Source: Hirsutella rhossiliensis (taxonomy: Eukaryota > Ascomycota > Sordariomycetes > Hypocreales > Ophiocordycipitaceae). Taken from it: a stretch of DNA of 64,000 nt. The position numbers were made by a program, and so were the translations under genes. The notes below the pieces were generated by a model, which did no database searches, was not told the origin of the DNA, and saw only the letters and a program-made list of their open reading frames with translations. This document shows, piece after piece, positions 1 to 10,059 of this stretch. The first letter of the stretch is position 1. Each line of letters opens with the position of its first letter. The DNA is taken from contig NW_025408674.1 in assembly GCF_020360975.1 (NCBI RefSeq), positions 2,294,001 to 2,358,000 on the forward strand. The letters run 5' to 3'.

Positions 1-1175
1 AACACATACATATGCTTAGGAGCCGAATGAACAAAGGAGAATTTTGACTGAGAAGATGCTCGATCTGTTCACGCTGCGCTTTCACCGCCCTGCTCGCTGC
101 CCACCGTCTAAAGAATCTACCCAGAGCGAGGAGCATGTAATTCTCCACCAAGAGGGATTTCACGCCAAATATTTGAATCGTAAGCGCTTCATGCTCAAAT
201 TGCTCAACCAAGCACATGTAAATGACCAGATCCCTTTTCGTTAAGCAGTGGAGCGGCGAGGCGGGATGACTTGACCAACTTGCGGCCCAGCCGGCCGGTG
301 GTGGCGCTGGACTCTCAGTACTCTGTAAGAAATAATGGAACAAAAAGAAGGAAACACCGGAAAAGAAAAGAATGGCAGGGGGCAAACTGCGAGACAGGGG
401 GACGATGCGAGAAGGATCCATCATCCTGGTAAGCACAGCGCTTGGGTGAGCTGCAGAGACACCACGGCCTTGGTTTTTTGTCTCGCGCAGACTGTTTGCC
501 AAGGTGAGACAAATGAGCTTCTTTCTTGCGGCGTTCAATCTGCATGTTGCATGTAGAAGGCGGTAATCAACCAATAGCCTGGTGCTGGCTTCCCCAAGAC
601 AAGGTAATGGTTCATGCTCTTCTCAGCCGGCCTGGTGCGGAGGCTATGTGCGTGAAGGCGGGGAGGCAGCGCATGTTATGCATCTGATACGGAGCAAGCC
701 AATCGATGGATTATGGCGAGGTTTGGTTTGGTGGAGGGCCCGCCGAAGAGAGAGTCCCGGAGACGCCTCGATGGCCAGACAGGCGAGGAGACGGATGATA
801 TTACAAGGGAGACCCAGCGTGGCGGGACCTTGCCAGGGTTTGTGCAACGGCCTTCCCGAAGATGAGGGTCCGTCGCCACCGCACTGGTGGAGGCGGCTGC
901 AGGCGGTCGCAGGGCAGCCACTGCGAAGAAGACGATGCATGGATCGTCGGGGAATCTAGGGCAGGCCTTACATGTCTGAACTGACTGCGGAGTCTGCACG
1001 CTGGCGGCTCCCTCTCAAGTGAAGTTGAGAAAAAAAGGTTACGGATTCTTGTCGGGAACTGTACTGATAGGAAAATGGGAGGGTTTACACGAGGACAGCT
1101 CGATCGAGGCACATGGAATAAGGCATCGCGGGACGGGACGAGACTAGACGACTGCGTATAGCTTTCAGGCTGGAC

Positions 1176-1211
1176 GATGATGATGATGATGGTGATGATG
1201 ATGATGATGAT
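1176..1211. repeat. GAT trinucleotide microsatellite
   Basis: About twelve GAT units with one GGT interruption. It lies outside any supported gene. Confidence 0.9.
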
Positions 1212-2143
1212 AATCGAGAGAATTTATGGCTTCAAAGACTGGCCACGATACGCCCTGTATCCTTGCCCGGAGGAGGGGGGGGGAGGAGGGGAAGCAGGGC
1301 AGTTGGTCAGGCTGAACAGGAGGCCGAGCTAGCAGCTTTATCTATGCTTGCATGTCCTACGATTTTCGGACTGACTGACTGCAAGTGTCCCATCTCTGTT
1401 GGCAGGGATTAATCTAGCTCGGAGGGCCGTCCATCTGAGACAGCCTCCAATGAATGGGTGCATGTCTGTCATGCTGCTGCTAGCCGCTCGGCCAAGGAGT
1501 TCACGGCCGGCCGGCCGGGGGCTTCCGCGTCTAGTCCGAAGATGGGTGCCAAGACGAGACGGTCCATGATGCGTGAGCTGCTTGCTACCCTTGTTTGGAT
1601 AGGGGCGCCAAGAGGAGAGAGAGGTGTGGAGGTGGCGAGACGGCAGGCGAGTGCCTTGCAGCTTTTCCATTTACATGCATCTGGGTAGACTTGCTCTTGC
1701 CTTGCTCTTGACCTGCTCTTGACAAGCCGTCCACGTCGGCCATGGAGGAAGCACGTGGTGATGAAGAGGGACACGAGCTGGGTGAGCACGAGAGAGAAAA
1801 CGAGAGCAAGAAGGAGGCTTTTCAAGGAACGGGGGAGCAGTGCCGGAGAAGAGGGACATGCAGCTTAGGTGGCGCAGCGGAGGAAGCCGAGGGTTCAGCC
1901 CGCGTTACAGCCGAAACAAGCAAGTGTAGGAAATAGAGCAGAGGGGAAAAAGAAAACAGGGTTGAGAAAAAGAAATTGGCGTCTTCAAGGTTCAGGCGGC
2001 GGCCCCCACGATCATCGGCCTCTACGGGGCTTCCCCACATAGTATGTCGATCCGGGCATCCGGGGGCCCCCGTATACCCATACCCCCGCCAAGCCCCTAT
2101 AGTTGGGCCAATAGCGGGCGGGCTGAATGGTGAAAATGCGTGG

Positions 2144-2170
2144 GCAGTGGACGCAGTGGACGCAGTGGAC
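2144..2170. repeat. Three perfect copies of a 9-bp unit
   Basis: The unit GCAGTGGAC occurs three times head to tail without mismatch (2144-2152, 2153-2161, 2162-2170). It lies in the presumed upstream region of the methyltransferase gene. No function is evident. Confidence 0.9.
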
Positions 2171-2712
2171 AGAGGGGGCCGCTGCAGGCGCACTAAACGG
2201 GGTTTTTGGGCAGCTCCATCCGCCAACGCCATGCCGCCGACATTGGACACATGGACACATGGGCCTTGGTTGCCTTGGCTGAGCCCTACCGTGACGATAT
2301 GATGCAATGTCCTGTGCAGGGTGACTTGGGCTGTGCAGGTGCCCGGGTCCTTGGAAGCGGTGCCCAGATGGTGGGCGTATCCACTATCCAGTGATCCACC
2401 AGGGTAATACTAATAGTAATAGTCCAATACGCATATCATGTATTATTTAGGTACGAGACGAATCCTCCAACCATCCTTCCTTCTCTGCCCCTGACACGTA
2501 CCCGTATCTGTAGCAGGCACTCACTCATGGCCAGGCATCGGCCCCTTGATTAATCAACATCCGTTAGCCCGGAGCCCGGCCTTTCATCTCCTCCGGGGCG
2601 CCCGCCAACGTCGTCCAGTGACTCCAGTGAGTCCAGTCCAACCCCACGTTATTCTTGCTTGACTCGGGCCCCGTTTCTTGCCCTTGGCCCTCGATCCGAC
2701 GACAAGAAACTC

Positions 2713-2750
2713 AGACGAGACGAGACGAGACGAGACGAGACGAGACGAGA
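2713..2750. repeat. AGACG pentanucleotide tandem array in the probable 5' leader
   Basis: About 7.6 perfect copies of AGACG, 230 bp before the methyltransferase start codon. A strongly pyrimidine-rich tract follows (about 2771-2835, with runs of CTC and seven C), which is typical of fungal core promoters and 5' leaders. The array is therefore either transcribed leader or sits at the transcription start. Copy number in such arrays usually varies between isolates. Confidence 0.85.
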
Positions 2751-2951
2751 AGCCTTCCGTCGACCGCCTCGACTCCCCTTGTCCCCGCTGCCGTCGACGC
2801 CCCCCCTCCTCCTCCTCCTCCTCCACCTCTCCGCTCCGCCAACGCCGACTTGTCTCGCCTCCCGCGTCGTCGGCCCAGCCAATCCCTCTGCCAGGGTCCG
2901 TCTGCTCCGGCCCTCTCGGACCCACCGTTGCCCTCGGCCGGCGCCGGCTGC

Positions 2952-3053
2952 ATGTCTGCTTCCCGGCTCGCAGAGACCCGTCATGAACAATGGCCTCGAG
3001 GCGGTGCCCCATCGCCGACACCCGGATCCCTCGTCGCCCTCGTCGAGCGCTGA
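2952..3053 (+). promoter_or_regulatory. Upstream ORF overlapping the methyltransferase start
   Basis: An ATG 31 nt before the methyltransferase ATG opens a 33-codon frame in a different phase that ends inside the main coding region. Its context (T at -3) is weaker than that of the main start (G at -3), so leaky scanning would be expected. If the transcript starts upstream of 2952, which the pyrimidine-rich tract at 2771-2835 suggests, this overlapping frame could lower translation of the enzyme. This is inference from position only. Confidence 0.4.
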
Positions 3054-4262
3054 CGACATTGACGTGGCCACGGTAGAGGATGCGGCCATTATCCAGAGCA
3101 TCGAGCAGGGCCATTACGCCGACGTCGACCAAGATACATACAGCCTCACCGACAGCATCCGCCAGCACGTCGTTGACGGCCACCTACGGTACCATGCCTA
3201 CCACGCCGGCATGTACAACTTCCCCAACGACGAGACGGAGCAGTACCGCGACGACCTCAAGCACAGCCTGACCATCCACCTATGCGATGGCAACTACTTT
3301 TACGCTCCCTGCCACGAGAGGCTCGAGCGCGGCGCCCACGTGCTCGATCTGGGTGAGTCTTACAAGTCATGCGCTCCAGGCACCAAGACTGACTTGGATT
3401 CGCCCATCTTCTCTTCCCTTGTCTAGGCACCGGCACCGGAAAGTGGTGCATGGAAAGTAAGCGCGAACTCTCCTCCGTTGCTCCCTACACATGGCTGACA
3501 CTGTCCCTTATTGAATGGCAGTGGCCGACTTTTACCCAAAATCCCGCTTCCATGGGATGGACCTGTCTCCCATTCAACCGGACTGGGTTCCGGAAAACGT
3601 AGAGTTCTTTGTCGACGACATTGAGCACGAGAACGGATGGACTTATGCAGAAAATAGCTTCGACTACATCCACGTACGCCACACCATACACTCCATCAAG
3701 GACCGCCCCCAGATGTGGAAGCGTATATACCAGTAGGTACTCCCCCCTTGACCCTTTTACGACTGACGACCCATCCTGACATGACCTCGCCAAAAGCCAC
3801 TTGAAGCCGGGCGGGTACGTCGAGGTCCAGGAGTTTCACTACGTTTCTGCCTGCGACGACGGATCGTGCGATGGCCCCTATGCTTGGCGCGACTTTTTGA
3901 AATATCTCGAGGCCGGCCTGGCTGCCCTTGGTTCCCAGCTCAACAGTGTCCAGTACGCCGAGGACGAGCTGCTCGCTGCCGGCTTCACAGACTTGCGCTA
4001 CCAGGATCTCAAGTGTCCCGTCGGGCCGTGGCCAAAGAAGCTGCGCCTGCAGGAGTGCGGCCACATCCTGCGCGACGTCATCATGTGGGGGCTAGTTGGC
4101 CTCTCGAAGCGGCCCTTCCGGGACGGCCTGGGCTGGACAGACCTGCAGATTGAAATGTTCCTCGTCAATGTTCGCAAGGATCTTTCGCGGCAGGTCGGCA
4201 GCTTGCCCCGGTTCCACTCCTATTTCCCCTTTCGTAGCATCTCTGGCCGCAAGCCGCCGTAG
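2983..4262 (+). CDS. LaeA-like SAM-dependent methyltransferase, four exons
   Basis: I read exons at 2983-3352, 3427-3456, 3522-3732 and 3797-4262, giving 358 aa ending at TAG. The introns are 74, 65 and 64 nt, all GT-AG with a CTGAC branch site (3389-3393, 3495-3499, 3763-3767). Splicing restores the class I Rossmann motif I DLGTGTGKW (about residues 122-130), then MDLSPIQPDWVP (146-157), VDDIE (164-168), FDYIHVRHT and LKPGGYVEVQEF, and the family's usual GRKP near the C-terminus. This order is that of the fungal LaeA/Mtf-like methyltransferases, of which LaeA regulates secondary metabolism. The methyl acceptor cannot be told from sequence. The second exon is only 30 nt yet carries most of the glycine-rich loop. 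The first ~30 residues are Ser/Pro/Asp-rich and look disordered. The start was chosen as the first in-frame ATG, with G at -3. Many paralogues exist, so orthology to LaeA itself is not claimed. Confidence 0.9.
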
Positions 4263-5680
4263 GAACTTCGGAGAGGAGAAGGAGGCGCAAGTTTGGGGAA
4301 TCCGGATGATAAGCACAACAGCACACCAGCGACTGTTGGCATAGCTGACTCGCTGTACACAGCCTTGTTACGAGTAGTAGTGTGTATAATCAGTACATGT
4401 GTTTCTGGGACTGGGGGTCGAACGATTGAGGGACACTTGGGAGTCTGGGTCTGGCCAAATCCAGGAGTAGAGCTGACGTGGGAAAAAGTGCAATGGGCTG
4501 GCTGATTCAAGGCCAAAGCCCATGACGAGAAGGTTGGGTCAAACAAGCGAGGAGAGAAAAGTCAGAGGCCTGGAAGTGACATGGGTGTCTGCCTGAAGGC
4601 CTCGACCCCCATGGGCGGTGCCATGAATAAACTTACCAAGACGCTCGCCCAACTTCACGCGTCCACTGTGAGGAAGCAGAAATCTAAACGCGTAAGAAGC
4701 AAAGTAAATAAACCAAGGGCAAAAAAGCCTCTATCGACAGAGGGCGCAAAAAGAGTCAATGCATGCAAGGCATTGTTTGGAGCAAAAAGGCAAAAGAGAA
4801 AAAAGGACGTCAGGTGGCGCAGATTCTCGGGGGTCATCGGCAAACGGCTACTGGCTGGGGAAAGGCCCGACGGGTGTTGGGATGGACAGAGGCTTGGAAG
4901 TTTGAAAAGGAGGCTGCGTCCAAGGTTTGCCTGCTTGGTTGGTGATTTATGCACGACAATCCGACGTCGGCTCTTTTTTTAGGCACGAGCGAAAACTCGC
5001 TTGTCCCACTCGTCGGCCAATACGAGGGATTTTGGGGTTGTTTTCTGGTGGAAAATGAGGCTCTTATGTTTCCTTTTGCCTTGCGTGGGTGAGCCGAAGT
5101 CTAAGTCGACGTCAATTGTCAGCATCAGCAGACTCGACGATGCCGCAGTAAACACACCTTCCATAAAAAGACCCAGCAGAATGGAGAAACCGTAGACCGT
5201 CAAACAGGCTTCATGCCTGTGACTAAAGAGGAAAAGTGACGCCGTGGCTGCTGCTGGGGGGGGGGGGGCCAGCGGAGCGAGAGAAAAAGGAGCAACATGG
5301 ACCCGAGCAAAATCAGGACCAGAGGGGGCTGATTTGGCAGAGGACTGGTTTGGCAAGGGACGTATTTGGCACAGGAATCAAGGTTTGAAGCCTTTTTTCA
5401 AACACAGCTGCTCTGACTCCGACCCCCAGCTTGGGCTGTCTGCGGCACGTCCCGCTCCCGAGATGATCTCGACGCGGCCTACCTGCTCGGCATCCCCCAA
5501 GCCACGTAGCTTTTGACGGCAGGGAAAGGCACCAGGCATCCGTCATTTGATGCCAGTAAGCTTTACACGCCCCCTCCTTCCCCTCTGTGATCCCCTGTCC
5601 ATCAATTATCCTTTCTGCTTCCTCCCGTCGTCGACTATCGGCTGGGAGTGATCCGGGGAGGCAACGGTGCTGCCCGTAAG
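4263..5680. other. Intergenic region between the two host genes
   Basis: No supported gene. A Lys/Arg-rich plus-strand frame at 4581-4982 has no motif and looks like chance. The region contains a run of 13 G (5256-5268) and a pyrimidine-rich stretch (about 5560-5635) that probably belongs to the promoter of the downstream gene. The 3' end of the methyltransferase transcript probably falls in the TA-rich part near 4350-4400. Confidence 0.5.
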
Positions 5681-5681
5681 G

Positions 5682-5688
5682 TATAAAT
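5682..5688 (+). promoter_or_regulatory. TATA box of the zinc-cluster gene
   Basis: TATAAAT lies 155 bp upstream of the chosen start codon, followed by a C-rich stretch and preceded by pyrimidine-rich DNA. Spacing implies a 5' leader of roughly 120-130 nt. It is the best core-promoter candidate in the host part. Confidence 0.55.
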
Positions 5689-5842
5689 CCCCCCCATGCC
5701 CCCCGTATTTCCCGGCCTTGAATCTTTGGTGTTTCTTCACTCCACATGTTACTCTGGTCAAAGATTGCCTTATCTACCACTTCACCTTGATCCAGCCTAT
5801 CAGTCATCAAGTCATCTGCAAGCTCTGCAAGCACGACGCAGA

Positions 5843-6442
5843 ATGTCTCTCAACATCACGGCAGCCTCGATGGAAGGGGTCAACCATGGGCCCTACCTCC
5901 CGACACCTCCACCCACTCCCGCTGTACCGCCCTCTTCTCCTGCCTCGCCCACTTCTGATGGCCCCAGCGGCCTGCCGACTCCTCCCGACTCTCGCCCCAA
6001 TTCACCGGAGTCTGGTATCAATGGCCCTACGGCAGCGGCGGCGGCAACCCAGGCGACCGTCTCGGTGGCAGCAAGCCAGGCGATGAGAACTCCTCGCCGC
6101 CCAACCGGCGGATCTGTCTACACGCCCGTCCGCAACTTCAGCGGCGCCGGCCAGTTCAAGAGGTGCCTGCGATGCCTCAGGAATGTGCCCCTGAAGTGCA
6201 TGGCCGACCACATGAAGGTGCACAACATGGAAGGGTCGGGAAGCGTCCTAGTCCCTGAGGCGCGCCGCTGCGCCAACTGCGTCTCCAAGCATCGCGAGTG
6301 CCGCGTCAAGTTCAACCCCAGCGAAAAGGGCTGCAACACGATTCGCTGCCGCTGCTGCCTCAAGTACAAGGAGAAATGCGACTTTCGCTCCCGCTACCAC
6401 GTCAGGCAGGTCAACAAGCTTACTATTCATCCTGCGCTGTAA
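5843..6442 (+). CDS. Small Cys-rich zinc-binding protein, C2H2-like plus Zn2Cys6-like cluster
   Basis: An intronless frame of 199 aa from ATG 5843 to TAA. Residues 20-60 are Pro/Ser-rich with repeated TPP, followed by an Ala/Thr stretch (about 63-80). Residues 108-127 show C-x2-C-x11-H-x3-H, close to a C2H2 finger. Residues 143-179 show C-x2-C-x6-C-x15-C-x2-C-x6-C, the spacing of a fungal Zn2Cys6 binuclear cluster but with a long loop that contains one more Cys (164), plus Cys171 in the second CxxC. The stretch after residue 180 is basic. The likely role is DNA or RNA binding in the nucleus, but I do not recognise the family. The frame continues upstream to 5696, but the ATG at 5843 fits the TATA spacing and the low-complexity N-terminus. 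Its three ends are 0.9 kb from the RIP-mutated block, yet its codons are unmutated. Confidence 0.8.
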   Translation: MSLNITAASMEGVNHGPYLPTPPPTPAVPPSSPASPTSDGPSGLPTPPDSRPNSPESGINGPTAAAAATQATVSVAASQAMRTPRRPTGGSVYTPVRNFSGAGQFKRCLRCLRNVPLKCMADHMKVHNMEGSGSVLVPEARRCANCVSKHRECRVKFNPSEKGCNTIRCRCCLKYKEKCDFRSRYHVRQVNKLTIHPAL

Positions 6443-7114
6443 CGGGGACTGGAATGGGGCGAGCGGCGGAGGCTCTGTGCGGTTTGATGTCTGGATGTTT
6501 TTTTTTGGAGGCGGGAACATGGTCAGGATACGGTATGGCATGGATAATTTGTATAATGCACAAGCTCTCCTACCTGGCGGGCGATACGCTCAGTAATAAG
6601 AATGGAAAGACAATAGAAATAGAATGAAATTCAAATGTTTTCCTACTCACTTTTGCTCCAATGTAAAAGACTCTTGCCATGAGCTTCGTATTTCTCATTT
6701 ATTGCTGGCTATCTAGGGACTCATTTACCGCTCAGGAGATGCCGAAGGTGAACAAGGCCATGAAATCGCATCGGCGTCGAGAGCCGGTCAAATCCGTCTG
6801 GGATAGAGCGGTAGAAGAGAAGGCTGCCGCGGCATCTGCTTGCCTTCATATACCAATGTAGCTGGACGACGGGGTAAATGGAGCTTTGCGGGTACATTGA
6901 ATATCAATGGCGCAGCTAGAATCCCGTTTATAAGCTCTCTGGGCCATCGCTGTAGGCTAGGAAGGATAAGAGGCGATCTCCCGTGTTGGAGAGAGCCCTC
7001 GAAGTGGAGGCACATGCCTTGAACCGGAGACCAGGGGAATCTTTGACTGCTAACCCCAAGCGGGCGGAAAGGTCGTCTGCCATCCTCAAGCCATAAGCCC
7101 GGTGCACGCTGTAC
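6443..7114. other. Host DNA between the last gene and the transposon block
   Basis: No supported gene. TA-rich sequence just after the stop (about 6590-6640, AATAAG and AATAGAA runs) could hold the polyadenylation signal of the zinc-cluster gene. Short open frames on both strands (for example minus 6788-7132) show no motif and are not called. Confidence 0.45.
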
Positions 7115-7346
7115 TGTTACGACCACGGTCATATGGCCGTAGGAGAACCGGCCACGGCCACATGCACGGTCAGCGACCCGGGGTAATGGTTGGACTGAAA
7201 GGCCAATCAGGCTTGGCTCACCCGGAACGCCAGTGAGCCAAGTGAGCCTCGTCCTGAAGGATCACCATATACAAGGATGGCTGACACGTGAGCCATGGTG
7301 AACCGTGCGCTGGATCACGACTAGAGCAGTGACCTAGGGACTCCCT
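7115..7346. other. Unmutated margin of the block, possible outer part of the C1 LTR
   Basis: This stretch is GC-rich with normal CA/TG content and abuts the RIP-mutated DNA. It begins TGTTACGACC. The distance from 7115 to the end of the C-family LTR at 7506 is 392 bp, close to the 380 bp of the two complete C LTRs. Similarity to the C LTR becomes certain only from about 7346; weak similarity can be argued back to about 7320 (ACTAGAG and what follows). It may be a diverged LTR end that escaped RIP, or simply host DNA. Confidence 0.3.
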
Positions 7347-8508
7347 CTAAAATAAACGTTTAGATTAATTATAATTAAGAAGGATATTTAATTTAACAAT
7401 CCGCGCTTCTATAAAGTCTTTAAGTATACTTAGGGGGGATAGGAAGTACTAGGGTCTTATCCCTCTAATAGGCTAATATCTATAAGGGGTGCGATCTTAC
7501 CTATTAAACTCCCTTATAGCGGCTTTCTAACCTAAGATATTAATAGAAAGGGTGTAATAATAATAGGTAAGGGCTCTTATCTTAAGTAAGTAAGTAAAGT
7601 AAATAAAACTATTAATAGGACTTTTTCCTTTTATTATAATCCCTTCCTTTTATATTACTTATTCCTCCCTTTACTTACGAGCTACTTATTTAGCTCTTTC
7701 TTATCTTTACTTATATACTTCTTTCTTTAAATAATTATCTACTACCCCTTATATACGCTCTTAAGTATTCGCGTTTATTATTCTTAAAGGCGTTAAGGAA
7801 ATAAAGTAGTTAGCGTCTTTACTAGTCTATAGCTTTAAGTATAGTTAGATTTAATAAGCTATAAAGTCTTATAAACTAATAGTTATTATATTACTAGTAG
7901 TCCTATATATATATATAGAGTTATAATTATTAATATCTTAGCGGTAGTTTTAATATATCCTTATATTTTTAACTCCTTTAACCTTAATAGGTTTAAAGCC
8001 TAGTATAAACTTTATAGGGACTATAGCTAGAAAAGCTATTACTCTATTTTATTTCTAAGGAGTAATAAGGCGCGCTATAAGTATTACTAGAGTCTTTAGC
8101 CTTAGGGTAATCAACCGAGCGCTAGGTAATTTTAAAGTCTTAAGGTAAGTTAATAGCCGCGCTTTTACCTTTCTTCCTTACTAGCTTTTTATTAAGTTAC
8201 TAGCGGGGGTTTAGTTATAAGTCTTTTACTCTTTTATATAATATATAAAGTCCTTAGTAGTAAGTAAGGAGTAAGCTTGATTAGCTATATATTTAAGAGG
8301 GAGAATAAAGGTATTATTTCTATATAAATAAAAAGACTAGTAAAGGCGCTTAGCTTTCTTTTTTAGAAACTCTAAGGTAGGGATACTATCTTAAGGTTAT
8401 TTAGGAAAAAGCTATTTAGTTTAAATAAAAAGCTTAATTTAGTTAATACTTAAGGTAATAAAAGTCTAAGCTTATTCTTAATTCTTATTAATTTAATTAA
8501 GTAGTTAA
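7347..8508 (-). mobile_element. Element C1, first segment (Ty3/Gypsy, family C)
   Basis: This is the left piece of the outermost element. It aligns with 12,700-13,864 of C2: first the inner part of the LTR (to about 7506), then the 3'-terminal part of the family's accessory frame. Element B interrupts it at 8509 with a duplicated GTTAA (8504-8508 and 50102-50106), after which C1 resumes. Element orientation is taken from C2, whose pol genes are on the minus strand, so this is the 3' end of C1. Confidence 0.85.
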
Positions 8509-8694
8509 TATTATAAAGTAAGTAAAGGTATATATATAGGTACCGTCTATAGGATAATATTAATAAGCTATATAAAGCTCTTCTATACGCGGCTAGCTTA
8601 TATATATACGTATAGGATCTAGCCCTCTATATATAACTATATAGCTTAGGCTATAGCCTAAGCCTATAACCTATAATAGTTAAAGACTCTTATA
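8509..8694 (-). repeat. Left LTR of element B (3' LTR)
   Basis: Begins TATTATAAAG, a RIP version of TATTACGGAG in the right copy (three transitions). It matches 49918-50101 over its length, including the shared palindrome-like stretch TAGGCTATAGCCTA. Confidence 0.8.
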
Positions 8695-9289
8695 TAATAC
8701 CCTCCCTTAAGCGCGGGGTAGCGCTGCCTTATTAACGGCTTCCGTACTATTAGGCCTATACCGCTAGCTCTACCTAGCCCTTTCCCCGTTAATTATACTA
8801 GCCCTACTAGCCCTATTATCCCCGCGCTTATTAGCCTAGGCAGCTATAACCTAGCTCTATACTTATTAGCTAGCTAACTATTTAAATAAGGGTATAACCT
8901 ATTATATACGCCCTTAGGTAGCCGGCGGCTAGCCCGGACCTATATAAGCCTTAGGTTGCCTATCCCCTTAGCCTTAAGCAGCTTCCTTTACTAAGGGGTA
9001 TATAAGGCGGTAACCCTCTTTCCTCTTCCCCTTCCTTTTCTTCCTTCTTTAACTATAGTAATAGTAGTAATAAGTAAGTTCTACTCTACTTAAGGCGTTA
9101 GTTTATTCCTAGCTATATAGGCCGCTTTATTAATATATATTTATAGTAATAGCTATAGTAGTAATAATAGCCCTAATAATAATAATAACTTTAATTAATA
9201 AGTTCCTTGCCTTATAGAGCGGGAGGCTATAATCTATAATACTAACTTCTATAATAGATATATCTACCTCCCCCTCCTTTACCTCTTCT
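8695..9289. other. Noncoding 3' part of element B
   Basis: Between the B LTR and the next coding-like stretch. It holds short TA-rich and pyrimidine-rich runs and (TAG/TAA)-type simple sequence near 9060-9190. No motif or gene is visible. Confidence 0.5.
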
Positions 9290-9960
9290 TTCTCGGAGTA
9301 TATAAAGTCGTTCGTCGACGCTATACTAAGCGTAGCTAACGATAGCTCCGCCGCTGCCGCTGCTCCCGCCCGCGCCGCTACTACCGCGCCTACCGCCGCT
9401 ACTAATGCCTCCGCTACGCTAGCCGCTCTTACGTTGCCCTTTAGGGTAATAACGCCGTCCCCGCCGCTACCTATAACGCCTGGCCCCTCGGCCCCTACCT
9501 CTATCTCCGCTACCCCTATAAGTCTATAATTAAGTAAGCGTAATAGATATCTTCCGCTAACCTCTTAAAGTATAAGCGCTAGGTCTAGGCCGGAGCCGCT
9601 TACGCGGCCCCCTATATACGGTATATATCGTAGGAGCTCCCTTACGCCGACTAAGTTAGGCGCCGCTACGGCGGTAGTTATTACTAGTATATATATGCCG
9701 GCCGCGCTTATAAGGCGGCGCCTCCTATCCTACTCGCTACGGCGTTAGCTTAGAAGGCCGGCGCGCACGGGTAGGTATAGGGGGCTACTAAGAAGCGCCT
9801 TACCGCTGCCGTAGCCGCCTACTATAACCTCCGCGCCTTAGAGCGCTAAGGGCTTATCCCTAAGTAGGTTCTTCCCCCTCCGCTCTCCTACCTCCGCTAC
9901 TAACTCTCCCGGTACTAGGGATACCGCCGCCGCCGCCGCTAATAAGTAAGAGGAGGCTAA
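9290..9960. pseudogene. GC-rich coding-like region in the 3' part of element B, strand uncertain
   Basis: This 0.7-kb stretch is much richer in G+C than its surroundings because it has many CpG, yet CA/TG are still scarce. A plus-strand frame (about 9,540-9,930) has C-ending codons, many Tyr and Ala, and stops only at TAG/TAA. A minus-strand frame is also nearly open over about 9,280-9,860 and is Gly/Ala/Val-rich. The low-stop state of several frames is partly due to the GC-rich composition, so I cannot decide the strand. It lies between integrase and the 3' LTR, where standard Gypsy elements carry no gene. Function unknown. Confidence 0.35.
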
Positions 9961-9965
9961 CGAGG

Positions 9966-10012
9966 ATAATAATAATAATAATAATAATAATAAAGGTAAT
10001 AATAATAATAAG
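9966..10012. repeat. AAT trinucleotide microsatellite, two blocks
   Basis: Nine or ten AAT units (to about 9993), a short spacer, then five more. It closes the GC-rich coding-like stretch of element B and would encode poly-Asn in the plus frame. Confidence 0.85.
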
Positions 10013-10059
10013 GAATAGGCCTAGGTAGTTTAAGGGCTCTACCTTATAATAAACGCTAT

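Larger units (their letters stand above)
1..2640. other. Gene-poor host DNA upstream of the methyltransferase gene
   Basis: No convincing protein gene is visible. The open frames here are short, overlap on both strands, lack recognisable motifs and are rich in low-complexity Arg/Ser/Pro/Gly. The base composition is GC-balanced and CA/TG dinucleotides are plentiful, so this part has not been hit by RIP. It holds a GAT microsatellite near 1.2 kb, a 9-bp triple repeat near 2.15 kb, purine-rich tracts near 1.27 kb and 1.9 kb, and a perfect 12-bp palindrome (TTGATTAATCAA, 2546-2557). It may be a long promoter or the territory of a noncoding transcript. Confidence 0.5.

Noticed and set aside
1..2640. 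A protein gene in the first 2.6 kb
   Set aside because: Frames are short, overlapping and motif-free on both strands; no intron set joins them into a sensible protein.
4581..4982. Lys/Arg-rich 133-codon open frame between the host genes
   Set aside because: No motif, basic low-complexity composition, overlaps an open frame on the other strand, and no promoter or intron signs. More likely chance.
6788..7132. 114-codon minus-strand open frame next to the block
   Set aside because: No recognisable domain and unusual composition; competing plus-strand frames are of equal quality.
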